From positions 1 through 64,000 of the forward strand of contig JBGTSF010000014.1 of NCBI GenBank assembly GCA_041940425.1: a DNA stretch of 64,000 nt. The letters run 5' to 3'. The stretch's first letter is position 1, and the number at the start of each line of letters is the position of its first letter. Positions 1 to 7,685 of the stretch are shown here, piece by piece. Source of the stretch: DATHTS01 sp041940425. Its GTDB lineage: Bacteria; Acidobacteriota; Blastocatellia; Pyrinomonadales; Pyrinomonadaceae. The position numbers were made by a program, and so were the translations under genes. The notes under the pieces are model-generated. The model saw only the letters and a list, made by a program, of their open reading frames with translations. It made no database searches and was not told where the DNA came from.

Positions 1-1506
1 GATTTTCCCGGCATCGGCTGGGGCAAAGCGGACGAACTGCGCGAGGCGATCAAGGATTTCAAAGCGTCGGGCAAACCCGTCTATGCCTATATGGAAATGG
101 GGACGAACAAGGAATATTACATCGCCGCCGCCGCCGATAAAATTTACCTGCCGCCCGCCGGCGATCTGTATATCACGGGCTTTGCCGCGCAAGCGATGTT
201 TTTTCGCGGTTCGCTCGACAAATTGGGCGTTGAGCCGCAATTCTTAAAGATCGGAAAATACAAAAACGCGCCCGACCAATACACCGAAAAGGAAATGACC
301 GAAGGGCAGAAGGAAGTTATCAACGCCATTCTGGACGATTACTACAACCGCGTTTCGACCGCCATCGCCGAATCGCGCAATAAATCGCCGGAAGACGTAA
401 AGGCTCTGATTGACAACGCGCCGTATAACGCGAAACAGGCGCAGTCGCTCGGTTTGATTGACGAAGCCATCTACCGCGATCAGGTTTATGAAAAACTGAA
501 AACCCAACTCGGCTACAAAGCGGAAGACAAATTGCGGACGGTCAGCACCGGAAGCTACCGCGACGTTCCGGCTGATTCTTTGGGATTAAATAACGGCGAA
601 AGAGTCGCGGTCATTTATGCTTCGGGCGGAATCGGTTCGGGCAAATCGAACAACTCTCCGCTCGGCGGTCAGACGGTCGGTTCGGACACGATCGTTCAAG
701 CCTTAACGGAAGCAACGGAAGATGAAACGATCAAAGCGATCGTTTTAAGAGTTGACTCACCCGGCGGTTCGGCTCTCGCGTCGGATGTGATGTGGCACGC
801 CATCGAGAAAGCGAAAGAGAAAAAACCGGTCGTCGTTTCGATGGGCGATGTCGCCGCTTCGGGCGGTTATTACATTTCCTGCAACGCCAATAAAATTGTC
901 GCCGAACCTTCGACGCTGACCGGCTCGATCGGTGTGTTTTTAGGCAAGCCGATTTTGAACGGTTTCTACGATTGGGTCGGCGTGACGACGCAATACACTC
1001 TGCGCGGCAAAAACGCCGGACTGTTCCGCGAAAATACGAAATGGGAAGGCGACGAATTGGAAAAAATGTGGGGTCAAACCAGAAGTATCTATTACGACAA
1101 TTTCATTCCGAAAGTCGCGCAAGGTCGAAACAAAACGGTCGAAGAAGTTGATGCACTCGGTCAAGGTCGCGTCTGGACGGGATTTCAGGCGAAAGAACGC
1201 GGTCTGGTTGACGAATTCGGCGGGCTGGAAAAAGCGATTGATATTGCCAAAGAACTTGCCAAGCTTCCGGCGGACAAAGATGTCAAACGTATCGCTTACC
1301 CGAAACCCGTTCCGTTCCTCTCAAAGATTTTCGGCACGGCGGAAGATACGACCTTCAACAAAACCGAAGAACAAAAAGCGCAGGAAGCCGTCATCAAATC
1401 CCTGCCCGAAGACGTTCGCAAAACTCTGAAATACGCCGCGATGCTCGATCAAATGAAACGCGGCGAAGCGATGATGCTGATGCCGTTTGAATTGGAAATT
1501 AAATGA
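1..1506 (+). CDS. sppA: Signal peptide peptidase SppA, 67K type (5' end outside window)
   Basis: Membrane-bound serine protease that degrades cleaved signal peptides. The frame is open from base 1, so the start and the N-terminal membrane anchor lie outside the window and 501 residues remain. Two tandem S49 domains are visible. The N-terminal one carries the putative general-base Lys at codon 88 (context GKYKNAPD). The C-terminal one carries the nucleophile Ser at codon 287 (context DVAASGGYY) after the VDSPGGSA loop. The Lys and Ser in separate halves match the long E. coli-type SppA, not the short SppA. The gene ends at a TGA inside the left arm of a palindromic repeat and converges on comF. 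Confidence 0.95.
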   Translation, partial: DFPGIGWGKADELREAIKDFKASGKPVYAYMEMGTNKEYYIAAAADKIYLPPAGDLYITGFAAQAMFFRGSLDKLGVEPQFLKIGKYKNAPDQYTEKEMTEGQKEVINAILDDYYNRVSTAIAESRNKSPEDVKALIDNAPYNAKQAQSLGLIDEAIYRDQVYEKLKTQLGYKAEDKLRTVSTGSYRDVPADSLGLNNGERVAVIYASGGIGSGKSNNSPLGGQTVGSDTIVQALTEATEDETIKAIVLRVDSPGGSALASDVMWHAIEKAKEKKPVVVSMGDVAASGGYYISCNANKIVAEPSTLTGSIGVFLGKPILNGFYDWVGVTTQYTLRGKNAGLFRENTKWEGDELEKMWGQTRSIYYDNFIPKVAQGRNKTVEEVDALGQGRVWTGFQAKERGLVDEFGGLEKAIDIAKELAKLPADKDVKRIAYPKPVPFLSKIFGTAEDTTFNKTEEQKAQEAVIKSLPEDVRKTLKYAAMLDQMKRGEAMMLMPFELEIK

Positions 1507-1574
1507 AGGATGAAGGATGAGGGATGAATAATTTTGAGATGATTTCATCCCTCATCCTTCATCCCTCATCCCTC
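1504..1574. repeat. Palindromic heptamer repeat between sppA and comF
   Basis: Tandem GGATGAA/GGATGAG units (1504-1527) are followed after about 17 bp by their reverse complement (1545-1574). The transcript could fold into a long hairpin in either direction. It fills the whole gap between two convergent genes and may act as a bidirectional terminator. The same unit recurs inside the second cobalamin riboswitch near 43561-43625. Confidence 0.85.
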
Positions 1575-2297
1575 TTAGAACGCTCTCGCCAAAGTCAAAA
1601 CATAAACCCGCTCCGCACCTGCCTTTTTCAAAACTTTCGCGCACGCCGAAGCGGTCGCGCCGGATGTAAAAACATCATCAATTAATAAAATATTTTTGCC
1701 TTTTATGAGATTCGGGCGCGTTACCTCGAAGGCGTTTTTGACCGTCAATTCCCGCGCTTTCGTATCCATTCCGGCGCGGTGCATCGGCGTGTGAATTTTT
1801 CTGATAAGGCTTTGTTCGTCGAGTTTTAGTTTTGTTTCGTTAGAGAGAATTTTCGCCAAAACCGCCGCTTGATTAAAACCGCGTTCGAGAAATCTTTTTT
1901 TGGAAAGCGGGGTCGGAACGATCAAATCGGCATCTTGAAAATCCGATTTTTCAAAAGCCGCGATAAAAACATTTCGCAGTTTTTTACAAACAAAAGGTGC
2001 GCGTTTTAAATTTAAAACGGAAGTTTGCAAGGCGTTTTCGTAAAGTCCGGCGGCTCGCGCCTTTTCGTAAAAATGCGCGTCGCACCCGTGACAATATGAT
2101 AAATAATCGGTTTCCTTTTCGCTTAAGAATTTACTGCATTTGTAACAGATGGTTTCCGAGCCGGAAAAAATGCGAGTCTTTTGCCAGCAGTTTTGACACG
2201 CCGTGCCGAGTTCGAAATATTCAACGCTCGCGCCGCAATTTTGACAAGCTTGCGGGTAAAGAACGGTTAAAAGCGAATCTAAAACCTTCGTCAGCAT
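1575..2297 (-). CDS. comF: ComF family phosphoribosyltransferase-like protein
   Basis: Member of the ComFC/GntX family, linked to DNA uptake and possibly to recycling of purine or DNA-derived nucleotides. The N-terminal part has several CxxC pairs (CQNC, CQNC, CYKC, CHGC) that look like zinc-binding knuckles. The C-terminal part has the PRPP-binding motif ILLIDDVFTSGAT of type I phosphoribosyltransferases. I place the start at the ATG at 2297 (MLTKVLD). An in-frame GTG at 2333 would begin inside an intergenic repeat and adds residues unlike the family. Neither start has a clear Shine-Dalgarno. The gene stands alone, leftward. Confidence 0.88.
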   Translation of the reverse strand: MLTKVLDSLLTVLYPQACQNCGASVEYFELGTACQNCWQKTRIFSGSETICYKCSKFLSEKETDYLSYCHGCDAHFYEKARAAGLYENALQTSVLNLKRAPFVCKKLRNVFIAAFEKSDFQDADLIVPTPLSKKRFLERGFNQAAVLAKILSNETKLKLDEQSLIRKIHTPMHRAGMDTKARELTVKNAFEVTRPNLIKGKNILLIDDVFTSGATASACAKVLKKAGAERVYVLTLARAF

Positions 2298-2317
2298 AAA
2301 CGGGAGTAAGAAAAGTC

Positions 2318-2421
2318 GTCCACGGATGGACACAGATAAACACAGATTTTATAAGATATTTAATTTAGCTTTTCAGAATCAAAAAATATCTGTGTGCATC
2401 TGTGTTTATCTGTGGACAGAT
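2318..2421. repeat. Inverted repeat with CACAGATAAACACAGAT arms
   Basis: Left arm 2318-2350 and right arm about 2384-2421 are reverse complements built of roughly 10-bp units around CACAGAT. It lies between dksA and comF. Same style as the other palindromic repeats here, but with a 10-bp period. Confidence 0.8.
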
Positions 2422-2436
2422 AATTTTCGAAAATGA

Positions 2437-2467
2437 AAAAGGCTTGAACTTTTTCGCTCAAGCCTTT
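2437..2467 (-). terminator. Intrinsic terminator after dksA-like gene
   Basis: Stem AAAGGCTTGA/TCAAGCCTTT (2438-2447 with 2458-2467). On the minus strand it is followed by a T-rich tract. It sits 10 bp beyond the dksA-like stop codon. Confidence 0.85.
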
Positions 2468-2476
2468 CGCTAAATT

Positions 2477-2830
2477 TTAATCTTCGTCAAGCAACCCTTG
2501 TTCGCGCAGTTCCTGACAATCGAGGCAGTAACGCGCCCAGGGTATCGCCGCAAGGCGTTTCGGATTTATCTCTTTTTCGCAGTTTTGGCAAACGCCGTAT
2601 TCCTTGTCTTCGAGACGTTCCAACGCTTCGTCAATCAGTTCGAGCTGGCGGCTTTCGTTTTCCGACAGCGCGAGCTGAACATTCTTTGAATAATTTCTAA
2701 CCGCCAGATCAACCGGATCAGGCGTTTCCGAATCATCTATGGAAAGATCATTTCCGTTTAATTTCGTCAGAATGATCTCGCGCTCGGCGAGCAATTTGTT
2801 TCTGACTTCATTTGCTTGTGTCTTAGTCAT
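2477..2830 (-). CDS. DksA/TraR family C4 zinc-finger protein
   Basis: 117-residue member of the DksA/TraR family, whose best-known members bind the RNA polymerase secondary channel and shift transcription during stringent response. An N-terminal coiled-coil (about 1-80, rich in Glu and Leu) precedes a C4 zinc finger CQNC...CLDC near the C-terminus. Length and layout match short DksA-like proteins. The ATG overlaps the stop of rlmH by 4 bp (ATGA), so the two are probably co-transcribed and translationally coupled. Whether it is a functional DksA or a paralogue cannot be told from sequence alone. Confidence 0.9.
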   Translation of the reverse strand: MTKTQANEVRNKLLAEREIILTKLNGNDLSIDDSETPDPVDLAVRNYSKNVQLALSENESRQLELIDEALERLEDKEYGVCQNCEKEINPKRLAAIPWARYCLDCQELREQGLLDED

Positions 2831-3267
2831 TTTTGATATGGAAATCCTCTTATTATCGTATAAGCTCTGTATAACTGCTCTAACAAAATTACTCTCGCCG
2901 CTTCGTGCGTGAAAGTAAGAAACGATAAGGATAAACTATAATCAGCCTTTTCGACAACCTCAGAAGCGAGACCTTCCGCTCCGCCGATGACAAAAGCCGC
3001 TTCCTTGAGTCCGCGGTTTTGCCAATTTTCTATCGTTTTAGCCAGTTCGGGCGAAGAAATTGAGCGTCCCTTCACGTCCAAAATACAGACGAATGCACTT
3101 TGATTCAGTTTCTCCAAGATAAGTTTGCCTTCAGTTTCTTTGGTGGAATCTTTGATCTCCGTGATCTCGCACCGTACAAAATGCGACAGGCGCGCAAAAT
3201 ATTCCTCCTGCAGCGCCCGCCAATTTTGGTCTTTGGTTTTTCCAACCCAGATGAAACGAAAAATCAT
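2827..3267 (-). CDS. rlmH: 23S rRNA (pseudouridine1915-N3)-methyltransferase RlmH
   Basis: SPOUT-class methyltransferase that methylates pseudouridine 1915 in helix 69 of 23S rRNA, using SAM in a trefoil knot. The C-terminal FVIGGAEGL motif and the LSFLTFTHEAARVILLEQLYRA tail region are diagnostic. I take the ATG at 3267 (MIFRFIWVGKTKD), which gives 146 residues. A further in-frame ATG upstream (3300) would translate part of an inverted repeat and is unlikely. It follows rsfS in the same direction, as in many bacteria where the two ribosome genes are neighbours. Confidence 0.93.
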   Translation of the reverse strand: MIFRFIWVGKTKDQNWRALQEEYFARLSHFVRCEITEIKDSTKETEGKLILEKLNQSAFVCILDVKGRSISSPELAKTIENWQNRGLKEAAFVIGGAEGLASEVVEKADYSLSLSFLTFTHEAARVILLEQLYRAYTIIRGFPYQK

Positions 3268-3271
3268 ATTT

Positions 3272-3353
3272 TTTAGCCACGAACAAACACAAAAAGACAC
3301 GAAAAAGAACTTTTAAAAATTTCGTGAATTTTCGTGTTTGTTCGTGGCTATTT
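3272..3353. repeat. TAGCCACGAA inverted repeat, copy 1
   Basis: Left arm starts TTAGCCACGAACAAACAC and the right arm ends GTGTTTGTTCGTGGCTA, giving a long hairpin between rsfS and rlmH. A second full copy lies at 46071-46145 and a half copy ends near 47172, so this is an interspersed family. Confidence 0.85.
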
Positions 3354-3782
3354 AAATTCCTCCGGCAACTCGACTTTTTTCGCGTCGCGCCATAAACGTT
3401 CCAGATCGTAAAACTCGCGCGCGTTTTTTTCGAAAATATGCACGATAAAATCGCCGTAATCCATCAAAACCCATTCGCCCGTGCGGTAGCCTTCGACGCG
3501 GACGGGGCGCGATTTTAATTGCTTTTTGAGCTGTTCGTCAATCTCGTCCGAGATCGCCTGAACCTGCCGCTGATTCGCTCCGCTACAAATAACGAAAAAT
3601 TCCGCAAAACTCGCAATCTCGCGCAGATCGAGCGCGGTCATATCAAAAGCCTTTTTTTCGCTGGCACATTCAAGCGCGAGTTTTACCTCTTCGTCCAGTT
3701 CCGTAAACGGTGTGCGCGTTTCGGTAACAAGCAAGGTTTCCGCCGCTTGGTGTTGTAAAGATTTTTCCTGTGTTGCTTCCAT
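3348..3782 (-). CDS. rsfS: Ribosome silencing factor RsfS (Iojap/YbeB)
   Basis: Binds ribosomal protein L14 and blocks joining of the 30S and 50S subunits when nutrients are short. The Iojap core is clear from about residue 30: KAFDMTALDLREIASFAEFFVICSG, then the RVEGYRTGEWVLMDYGDFIVHIF segment and a C-terminal ERLWRDA. The 144 residues include an N-terminal extension of about 25 residues that is not typical of the short family members. The stop codon reaches into the right arm of the inverted repeat. nadD lies 12 bp upstream, the usual nadD-rsfS pairing. Confidence 0.94.
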   Translation of the reverse strand: MEATQEKSLQHQAAETLLVTETRTPFTELDEEVKLALECASEKKAFDMTALDLREIASFAEFFVICSGANQRQVQAISDEIDEQLKKQLKSRPVRVEGYRTGEWVLMDYGDFIVHIFEKNAREFYDLERLWRDAKKVELPEEFK

Positions 3783-3794
3783 AAAAAAATTTCG

Positions 3795-4451
3795 TTAAAT
3801 GTAAAGGTTATATTTTTTGACGTATTTTGCAACCTCTTCCGGCACAAGTTTGCTCCACCCGCTCTCGCCGTCTTTGATTTTTTGCCGGATTTCGCTCGCC
3901 GAAACGTCTATGAAAACGGCATCGGTAATAAAAATTCGGTTTTTGGTTTCTGGTTTTTGGTTTTTGGTTTTTGGTTGATTATTTCGTAAATCTACAATTC
4001 TTTTTCTGATTTCGTCTATAACGTGATCGAAAACGATTTCGTAATCGGGGCGCGTTACGACAATGATATTTGTTTGCGTCAAAACTTTTTCCCATTCGCG
4101 CCACGTTGTTATTTCGTTCCACGAATCCGCGCCGATAACGAAGAATATCTCCGCCGATTCGCCGTAGTAATTTAATAATTTCGCCTGCGTTTCAAAAGTA
4201 TAAGGTCTTTCCGGCGCGTCGAGTTCAATAGTCGAGATTTTAATTTTTTCATCCGTGTTCGTCGCCAGCGCGAGCATCGCATAACGGCAAATGGGCGGAG
4301 TTATTTTCTTATCTTTTTTGTGCGGCGCGTGAAATGCCGGAATGAAACAAAATTCGTCCAATTCAAAAACTTCCAGAAGTTTTTGCGCGATTGCCAGATG
4401 CCCGATATGAAGCGGATCGAACGAGCCGCCGTAAAATGCGATTCGTTTCAT
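3795..4451 (-). CDS. nadD: Nicotinate-nucleotide adenylyltransferase
   Basis: Makes deamido-NAD from nicotinate mononucleotide and ATP in NAD synthesis. The nucleotidyltransferase signature GGSFDPLHIGHL is at the N-terminus, and a C-terminal VSASEIRQKI matches the usual ISSTxIR motif. The ATG at 4451 is chosen because it overlaps the upstream gene's stop codon and puts MKRIAFYGG at the N-terminus. Residues about 158-171 (QPKTKNQKPETKNR) are encoded by a CCAAAAA heptamer repeat and lie between the catalytic core and the C-terminal motif, probably as a surface loop. Neighbour of rsfS. Confidence 0.95.
   Translation of the reverse strand: MKRIAFYGGSFDPLHIGHLAIAQKLLEVFELDEFCFIPAFHAPHKKDKKITPPICRYAMLALATNTDEKIKISTIELDAPERPYTFETQAKLLNYYGESAEIFFVIGADSWNEITTWREWEKVLTQTNIIVVTRPDYEIVFDHVIDEIRKRIVDLRNNQPKTKNQKPETKNRIFITDAVFIDVSASEIRQKIKDGESGWSKLVPEEVAKYVKKYNLYI
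3939..3976. repeat. TTTTTGG heptamer repeat inside nadD
   Basis: About five units of TTTTTGG (one with TTTCTGG) in frame within nadD. They encode a Lys/Thr/Asn/Gln-rich insert. The unit contains no stop codon on the coding strand in any phase. Confidence 0.9.
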
Positions 4452-4753
4452 TTCGTTTCCAAAAGCCGCCGAAAATGGTCGCACACTTCGAGCAGAATTT
4501 CATCGGGACAATCCGGGTCTTGGACAAAAAACCAGTAGTCGCCGTATTGATTGTTGACCGAAAACTGATGACCGCGAAAATCGAAATCGAGCCACATTTC
4601 TAATACGCCGTCGGTTATAAAATTCGTGATTTCCGCACCGTCTAGTTTTTCCGCGTGATCTGCAAATTCGTCGAAGAAAACTGCTTCCGGCATATCAACG
4701 AAATGCCGTGAGCCGTCGTTCATTCGCATATCGAATAAATCTTTAATCATCAA
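4448..4753 (-). CDS. Small hypothetical protein between obgE and nadD
   Basis: I do not recognise this 101-residue acidic protein. It has no signal peptide or membrane segment. The composition (many Asp, Glu, Phe and Trp) and lack of low complexity suggest a compact cytosolic fold. It overlaps obgE by 11 bp at its start and nadD by 4 bp at its end, so it is very probably translated as part of an obgE-nadD-rsfS-rlmH run. That tight coupling is the main evidence that it is a real gene. The start could be either of two adjacent ATGs. Confidence 0.75.
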   Translation of the reverse strand: MMIKDLFDMRMNDGSRHFVDMPEAVFFDEFADHAEKLDGAEITNFITDGVLEMWLDFDFRGHQFSVNNQYGDYWFFVQDPDCPDEILLEVCDHFRRLLETK

Positions 4754-5780
4754 TTTCCTGGTTCAAATCTAATTCCGCTTCTTTTATTTCTTCCAATTTT
4801 TTTGCCACTGCCGAAACCAATTCTTTCGTTCCCTGATTCGTCACGGCGGAAATTTCGAGAAATTCTTTCCCGTCCTTTTTCGCCCGCTCGCGCAAATTTT
4901 CCAATCTTTCCGGCTCGTCCAGAGCGTCGAGTTTTGTCGCCACGACGATCTGCGGTCGCTCGGCTAAATTTTCGTCATAACTGGCGAGTTCATTGTTGAT
5001 AATCTCGTAATCCTCAACCGGGTCTCTGCCGGAAATCGAAGAGACATCAACGAGATGCAAAATCAATTTCGTGCGCTCGACATGACGCAAAAAGCGGTCG
5101 CCAAGCCCCGCGCCTTCGCTTGCGCCCTCGATCAAGCCGGGAATGTCGGCAACAACGAATGTTTTAAATTCGCCGAGATCAACCACGCCGAGATTCGGCT
5201 CTAAGGTAGTAAAAGGATAATCGGCGATTTTCGGTTTGGCGGCGGAAATTACACTAATTAAAGTTGATTTTCCGGCATTCGGAAAACCGACCAGACCGAC
5301 ATCCGCAATTAATTTCAATTCCAATTGCAGTTCCTTTTCTTCGCCCGGTCTGCCCGTGTAATGAAAACGCGGAGCGCGCCGCGTCGGCGTGGCGAAATGC
5401 TGATTGCCCCAGCCGCCTTTGCCGCCCTTCGCCGCCAGGAATTTTTGTTCCGGCTCGGTAAAATCAAAAAGCAGTTCGTTTGTTTCGGCATCGAAAACCT
5501 GCGTGCCGACCGGAACTTTTACCGTTATGTCTTCACCGTTTTTGCCGTGCCGGTTCGAGCCTTCGCCGTGTCTGCCGCGTTCGGCGCGGTGTTCTGGATT
5601 GTAGCGCAGGTGCAGAAGCGTGTTTAATCCTTCGTCGGATTCGAGCCAGACACTGCCGCCGACACCGCCGTCGCCGCCCGAAGGTCCACCGCGCGGGACG
5701 AATTTTTCGCGCCGGAAAGCCGTTACGCCGTTTCCGCCGTCGCCCGCTTTAACGTGAATTTTCACGCGGTCAATAAACAT
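4743..5780 (-). CDS. obgE: GTPase ObgE/CgtA
   Basis: Essential GTPase of late 50S ribosome assembly, also tied to ppGpp response. The glycine-rich Obg fold covers residues 1 to about 158 (GDGGNG, GGPSGGDGG). The G domain follows with G1 GFPNAGKST, G3 DIPGLIEGA and a G4-like ATKLD. It is 345 residues and ends with a short acidic tail instead of a long OCT domain. The ATG at 5780 lacks a Shine-Dalgarno and is preceded by CCAAAATCTAAAATCT repeats. Unlike the common rplU-rpmA-obgE operon, it is split from rpmA by a structured RNA with its own terminator. Confidence 0.97.
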   Translation of the reverse strand: MFIDRVKIHVKAGDGGNGVTAFRREKFVPRGGPSGGDGGVGGSVWLESDEGLNTLLHLRYNPEHRAERGRHGEGSNRHGKNGEDITVKVPVGTQVFDAETNELLFDFTEPEQKFLAAKGGKGGWGNQHFATPTRRAPRFHYTGRPGEEKELQLELKLIADVGLVGFPNAGKSTLISVISAAKPKIADYPFTTLEPNLGVVDLGEFKTFVVADIPGLIEGASEGAGLGDRFLRHVERTKLILHLVDVSSISGRDPVEDYEIINNELASYDENLAERPQIVVATKLDALDEPERLENLRERAKKDGKEFLEISAVTNQGTKELVSAVAKKLEEIKEAELDLNQEIDD

Positions 5781-5835
5781 ATACGGTTTTAGATTTTAGA
5801 TTTTGGATATGGGATTGGCAAACAAGCGGGAATTT

Positions 5836-5882
5836 AAAAAACAAATACGCTGTTTCCGAAACAAGTCCGAAAACAGCGTATT
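5836..5882 (-). terminator. Intrinsic terminator of the structured RNA
   Basis: Perfect 12-bp stem AATACGCTGTTT/AAACAGCGTATT (5871-5882 with 5844-5855) with a 15-nt loop. On the minus strand it is followed by TTTGTTTTTT-like sequence. Confidence 0.88.
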
Positions 5883-6360
5883 CGTTATTCCTCAAGAAAA
5901 TACCGAAGTATTTTCAATCAGGGTGGCAAATCCTGCATGTACACGCCTGATCTGCCGATTTTTGTATCCCGAAAAGCCTCTGCGGAGAGCGCGTTTCCGG
6001 TCAGCATCCAAAAATGTTTGCACATTTTTGTTGCGCTTGCGTAAAGCGCGATGCCCATAGGTTTTTGTTGTGGTGGCTTTTCCTCCACCGCCGGTTACGA
6101 TTTCCGGCAACGAGGCTCGATTGCCGAAGCAAAAGAGCGACATAGCTAACCTTTCGGCTGTACCTTCCAAAAGGCGTTGTCTGTTTTTATCCAAACAACT
6201 TGAAAAGTCCGAAGACCTTTCGTTAGCAAGCCTTTCGGCTTCGATCCAAGGCGTAAATAACAACTGAAATTCCGCTTATCTGTTGTTCTCAAATCGGTGC
6301 GTCACCGCTCCGCTTGCCTCTCCCTGAACCGGTCAAAAGCCCGTAAGCAATTTTGACTGT
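5836..6360 (-). ncRNA. Unidentified structured RNA, about 525 nt
   Basis: A stretch with no convincing protein but with its own promoter and intrinsic terminator, on the minus strand. Many perfect hairpins are visible, several closed by stable tetraloops: AAGCC-GAAA-GGCTT, GAAAATAC-TTCG-GTATTTTC, AAAAATGT-GCAA-ACATTTTT, GTTGTTTG...CAGACAAC, GGTGG...CCACC, TTCGGCAA...TTGCCGGAA and GCGCTT...AAGCGC. It lacks the GGAGGAAAGTCCGGGC core of RNase P RNA, any tmRNA tag reading frame ending in ALAA, the SRP GGAAG loop and a group II domain V. It may be an independent RNA, or a long attenuated leader of obgE, which starts 55 bp downstream of the terminator. Confidence 0.7.
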
Positions 6361-6366
6361 AGATGA

Positions 6367-6394
6367 ATCTTACACCAGATATTTTTTATGTCAA
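6367..6394 (-). promoter_or_regulatory. Sigma70-type promoter of the structured RNA
   Basis: Minus strand: -35 TTGACA (6389-6394), 16-bp spacer, -10 TAAGAT (6367-6372). This places the transcription start at about 6360. Confidence 0.75.
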
Positions 6395-6439
6395 GTAGAA
6401 AATACTTTAACTTTTCGCCTTATTTTATGGGCGTTTGAT

Positions 6440-6720
6440 GAACAGTCTGTGGAAAAGTTTTGCATCCACCTGTGGAAAATTCTGTGGAAAACTTTAGAAG
6501 TAACCTGATCGTTTCAATTAAAGTTTTCCCGCTTTTTTTAACGAAAATTTTCGGCTTGTGTAAAACCTTAAAATTCGCACCGAAAAAAAATTTTCAAATC
6601 GAAAAAATATTTAAAAAAGGGCGAATTTTTTAATTTTTTCGCCGAAAAATGTCTTTAAATCTTGAATTATCGCCGAAAAAATGCAAAATCTGCCGAAAAA
6701 TTTTTGATAAATAAACACAA
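6440..6720. other. DnaA-box cluster with AT-rich flank, candidate oriC
   Basis: Three identical TGTGGAAAA sites (6448-6456, 6471-6479, 6483-6491), each a perfect match to the DnaA-box consensus TTWTNCACA read on the other strand, all in one orientation. They are followed by about 230 bp of very AT-rich DNA with repeated CCGAAAAA motifs that could serve as an unwinding element. Genes to the left up to sppA run leftward, and the first genes to the right run rightward. There is no dnaA or dnaN nearby, so this could instead be a DnaA-titrating site. Confidence 0.45.
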
Positions 6721-6760
6721 AAAAGATGCCAATGTCAGATTTTTCGACATCGGCATCTTG
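6715..6760 (-). terminator. Intrinsic terminator of rplU-rpmA
   Basis: Hairpin of about 14 bp with one mismatch (6723-6736 with 6746-6759; AAGATGCC...GGCATCTT). On the minus strand it is followed by TTTTTTGTG. It ends the rplU-rpmA transcript before the AT-rich segment. Confidence 0.88.
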
Positions 6761-6783
6761 CCAAAAATACTAAAAACTAAAAT

Positions 6784-7068
6784 TTATTCGGCTTTTGCTT
6801 CAAGCTCCGGCGCGCCTTCGGCATAAACGCTGATAAATTTGCCTTTGTTGCCTTTGTTTTCGAATTTAACGAAACCTTCGATCAAAGCAAACAGCGTATC
6901 ATCTTTGCCGCGACCGACATTGTTGCCCGGTTTCCATTTCGTGCCGCGCTGACGCGCCAGAATGTTGCCGCCGAGAACATGCTCGCCGCCGAATTTTTTG
7001 AGTCCCAACCGCTGGGCGTGCGAATCGCGCCCGTTTCTCGATGAACCTACACCTTTCTTATGTGCCAT
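6784..7068 (-). CDS. rpmA: 50S ribosomal protein L27
   Basis: Ribosomal protein near the peptidyl transferase centre. The start MAHKKGVGSSRNGRDSHAQRLG is diagnostic and directly follows an AGGAGTT Shine-Dalgarno. The C-terminal part has the usual GGNILARQRGTKW...GRGKDDTLFAL core, with a short acidic tail; the total is 94 residues. It is second in a two-gene operon after rplU. It has no N-terminal extension of the kind processed in Firmicutes. Confidence 0.98.
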   Translation of the reverse strand: MAHKKGVGSSRNGRDSHAQRLGLKKFGGEHVLGGNILARQRGTKWKPGNNVGRGKDDTLFALIEGFVKFENKGNKGKFISVYAEGAPELEAKAE

Positions 7069-7124
7069 TTCTAACTCCTTTTAATGAAGAAGACAGAAGC
7101 CGGAAGACAGAAGTCAAATATTTT

Positions 7125-7157
7125 CTGCTGACTGCTGACTGCTGACCGCTGACCGCT
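7125..7157. repeat. TGCTGAC heptamer repeat between rplU and rpmA
   Basis: About five direct units of TGCTGAC/CGCTGAC. They run up to the rplU stop codon. An AGACAGAAG-type repeat precedes them at 7086-7114. Confidence 0.85.
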
Positions 7158-7449
7158 ATATTTTTTCGATCTTAATTTCCGTGTAACCTTGACGGTGACC
7201 TTGTTTGCGTTTGTATTGTTTGCGGCGCTTCTTTTTGAAAACGATGATCTTTTCGCCGCGCCCGTGTCCGACGACCGTCGCTTTTACTTTCGCGTCGCCG
7301 CCGAATTTAGCGTCTTTGCCTTCGCCGACGGCGAGAGCTTCGATGTCAATCTTTTTGCCTTCTTTCTCGTTGATCGTCGGCACGCGCAAAGTTTGACCTT
7401 CTTCGACCGCAAACTGCTTTCCGCCTGTTCTGATAATTGCGTAACTCAT
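7156..7449 (-). CDS. rplU: 50S ribosomal protein L21
   Basis: Binds 23S rRNA together with L20. The start MSYAIIRTGGKQFAVEEGQ and the C-terminal KKRRKQYKRKQGHRQGYTEIKI are diagnostic. The ATG at 7449 has an AGGAG Shine-Dalgarno 11 bp upstream. The reading frame is open further upstream but that part has no family similarity and is taken as leader. It is 97 residues, slightly short for the family. First gene of the rplU-rpmA operon. Confidence 0.97.
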   Translation of the reverse strand: MSYAIIRTGGKQFAVEEGQTLRVPTINEKEGKKIDIEALAVGEGKDAKFGGDAKVKATVVGHGRGEKIIVFKKKRRKQYKRKQGHRQGYTEIKIEKI

Positions 7450-7685
7450 TTTATTTAGTATCTCCTCGCTTAGAGCGTCGTTTCGCCCGGTAGCCGAAAA
7501 GTTGAAATTATACATAAAACGGGCGTGAAAGGTCAATCGGAGCGGCGGATTTTATGCAGTTTGAAGAAAATTATAAATATTTCGGCAAATATATCTGACG
7601 CGACTCGTAATGTTTTTACGAAAAAAGTCATTAATAGACGGAAACTTTCAAACCCAAAAATCTAAAACCCAAAAGGAGTATAATT

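Noticed and set aside
5892..6263. A TTG-started 123-codon frame on the minus strand
   Set aside because: It falls within the structured RNA, has odd composition, a poor start and no ribosome site, and its frame follows hairpin arms.
5836..6360. RNase P RNA, tmRNA, SRP RNA or group II intron
   Set aside because: None of the conserved cores of these RNAs could be found on either strand, in particular no GAAAGTCCGGGC block and no tag reading frame.
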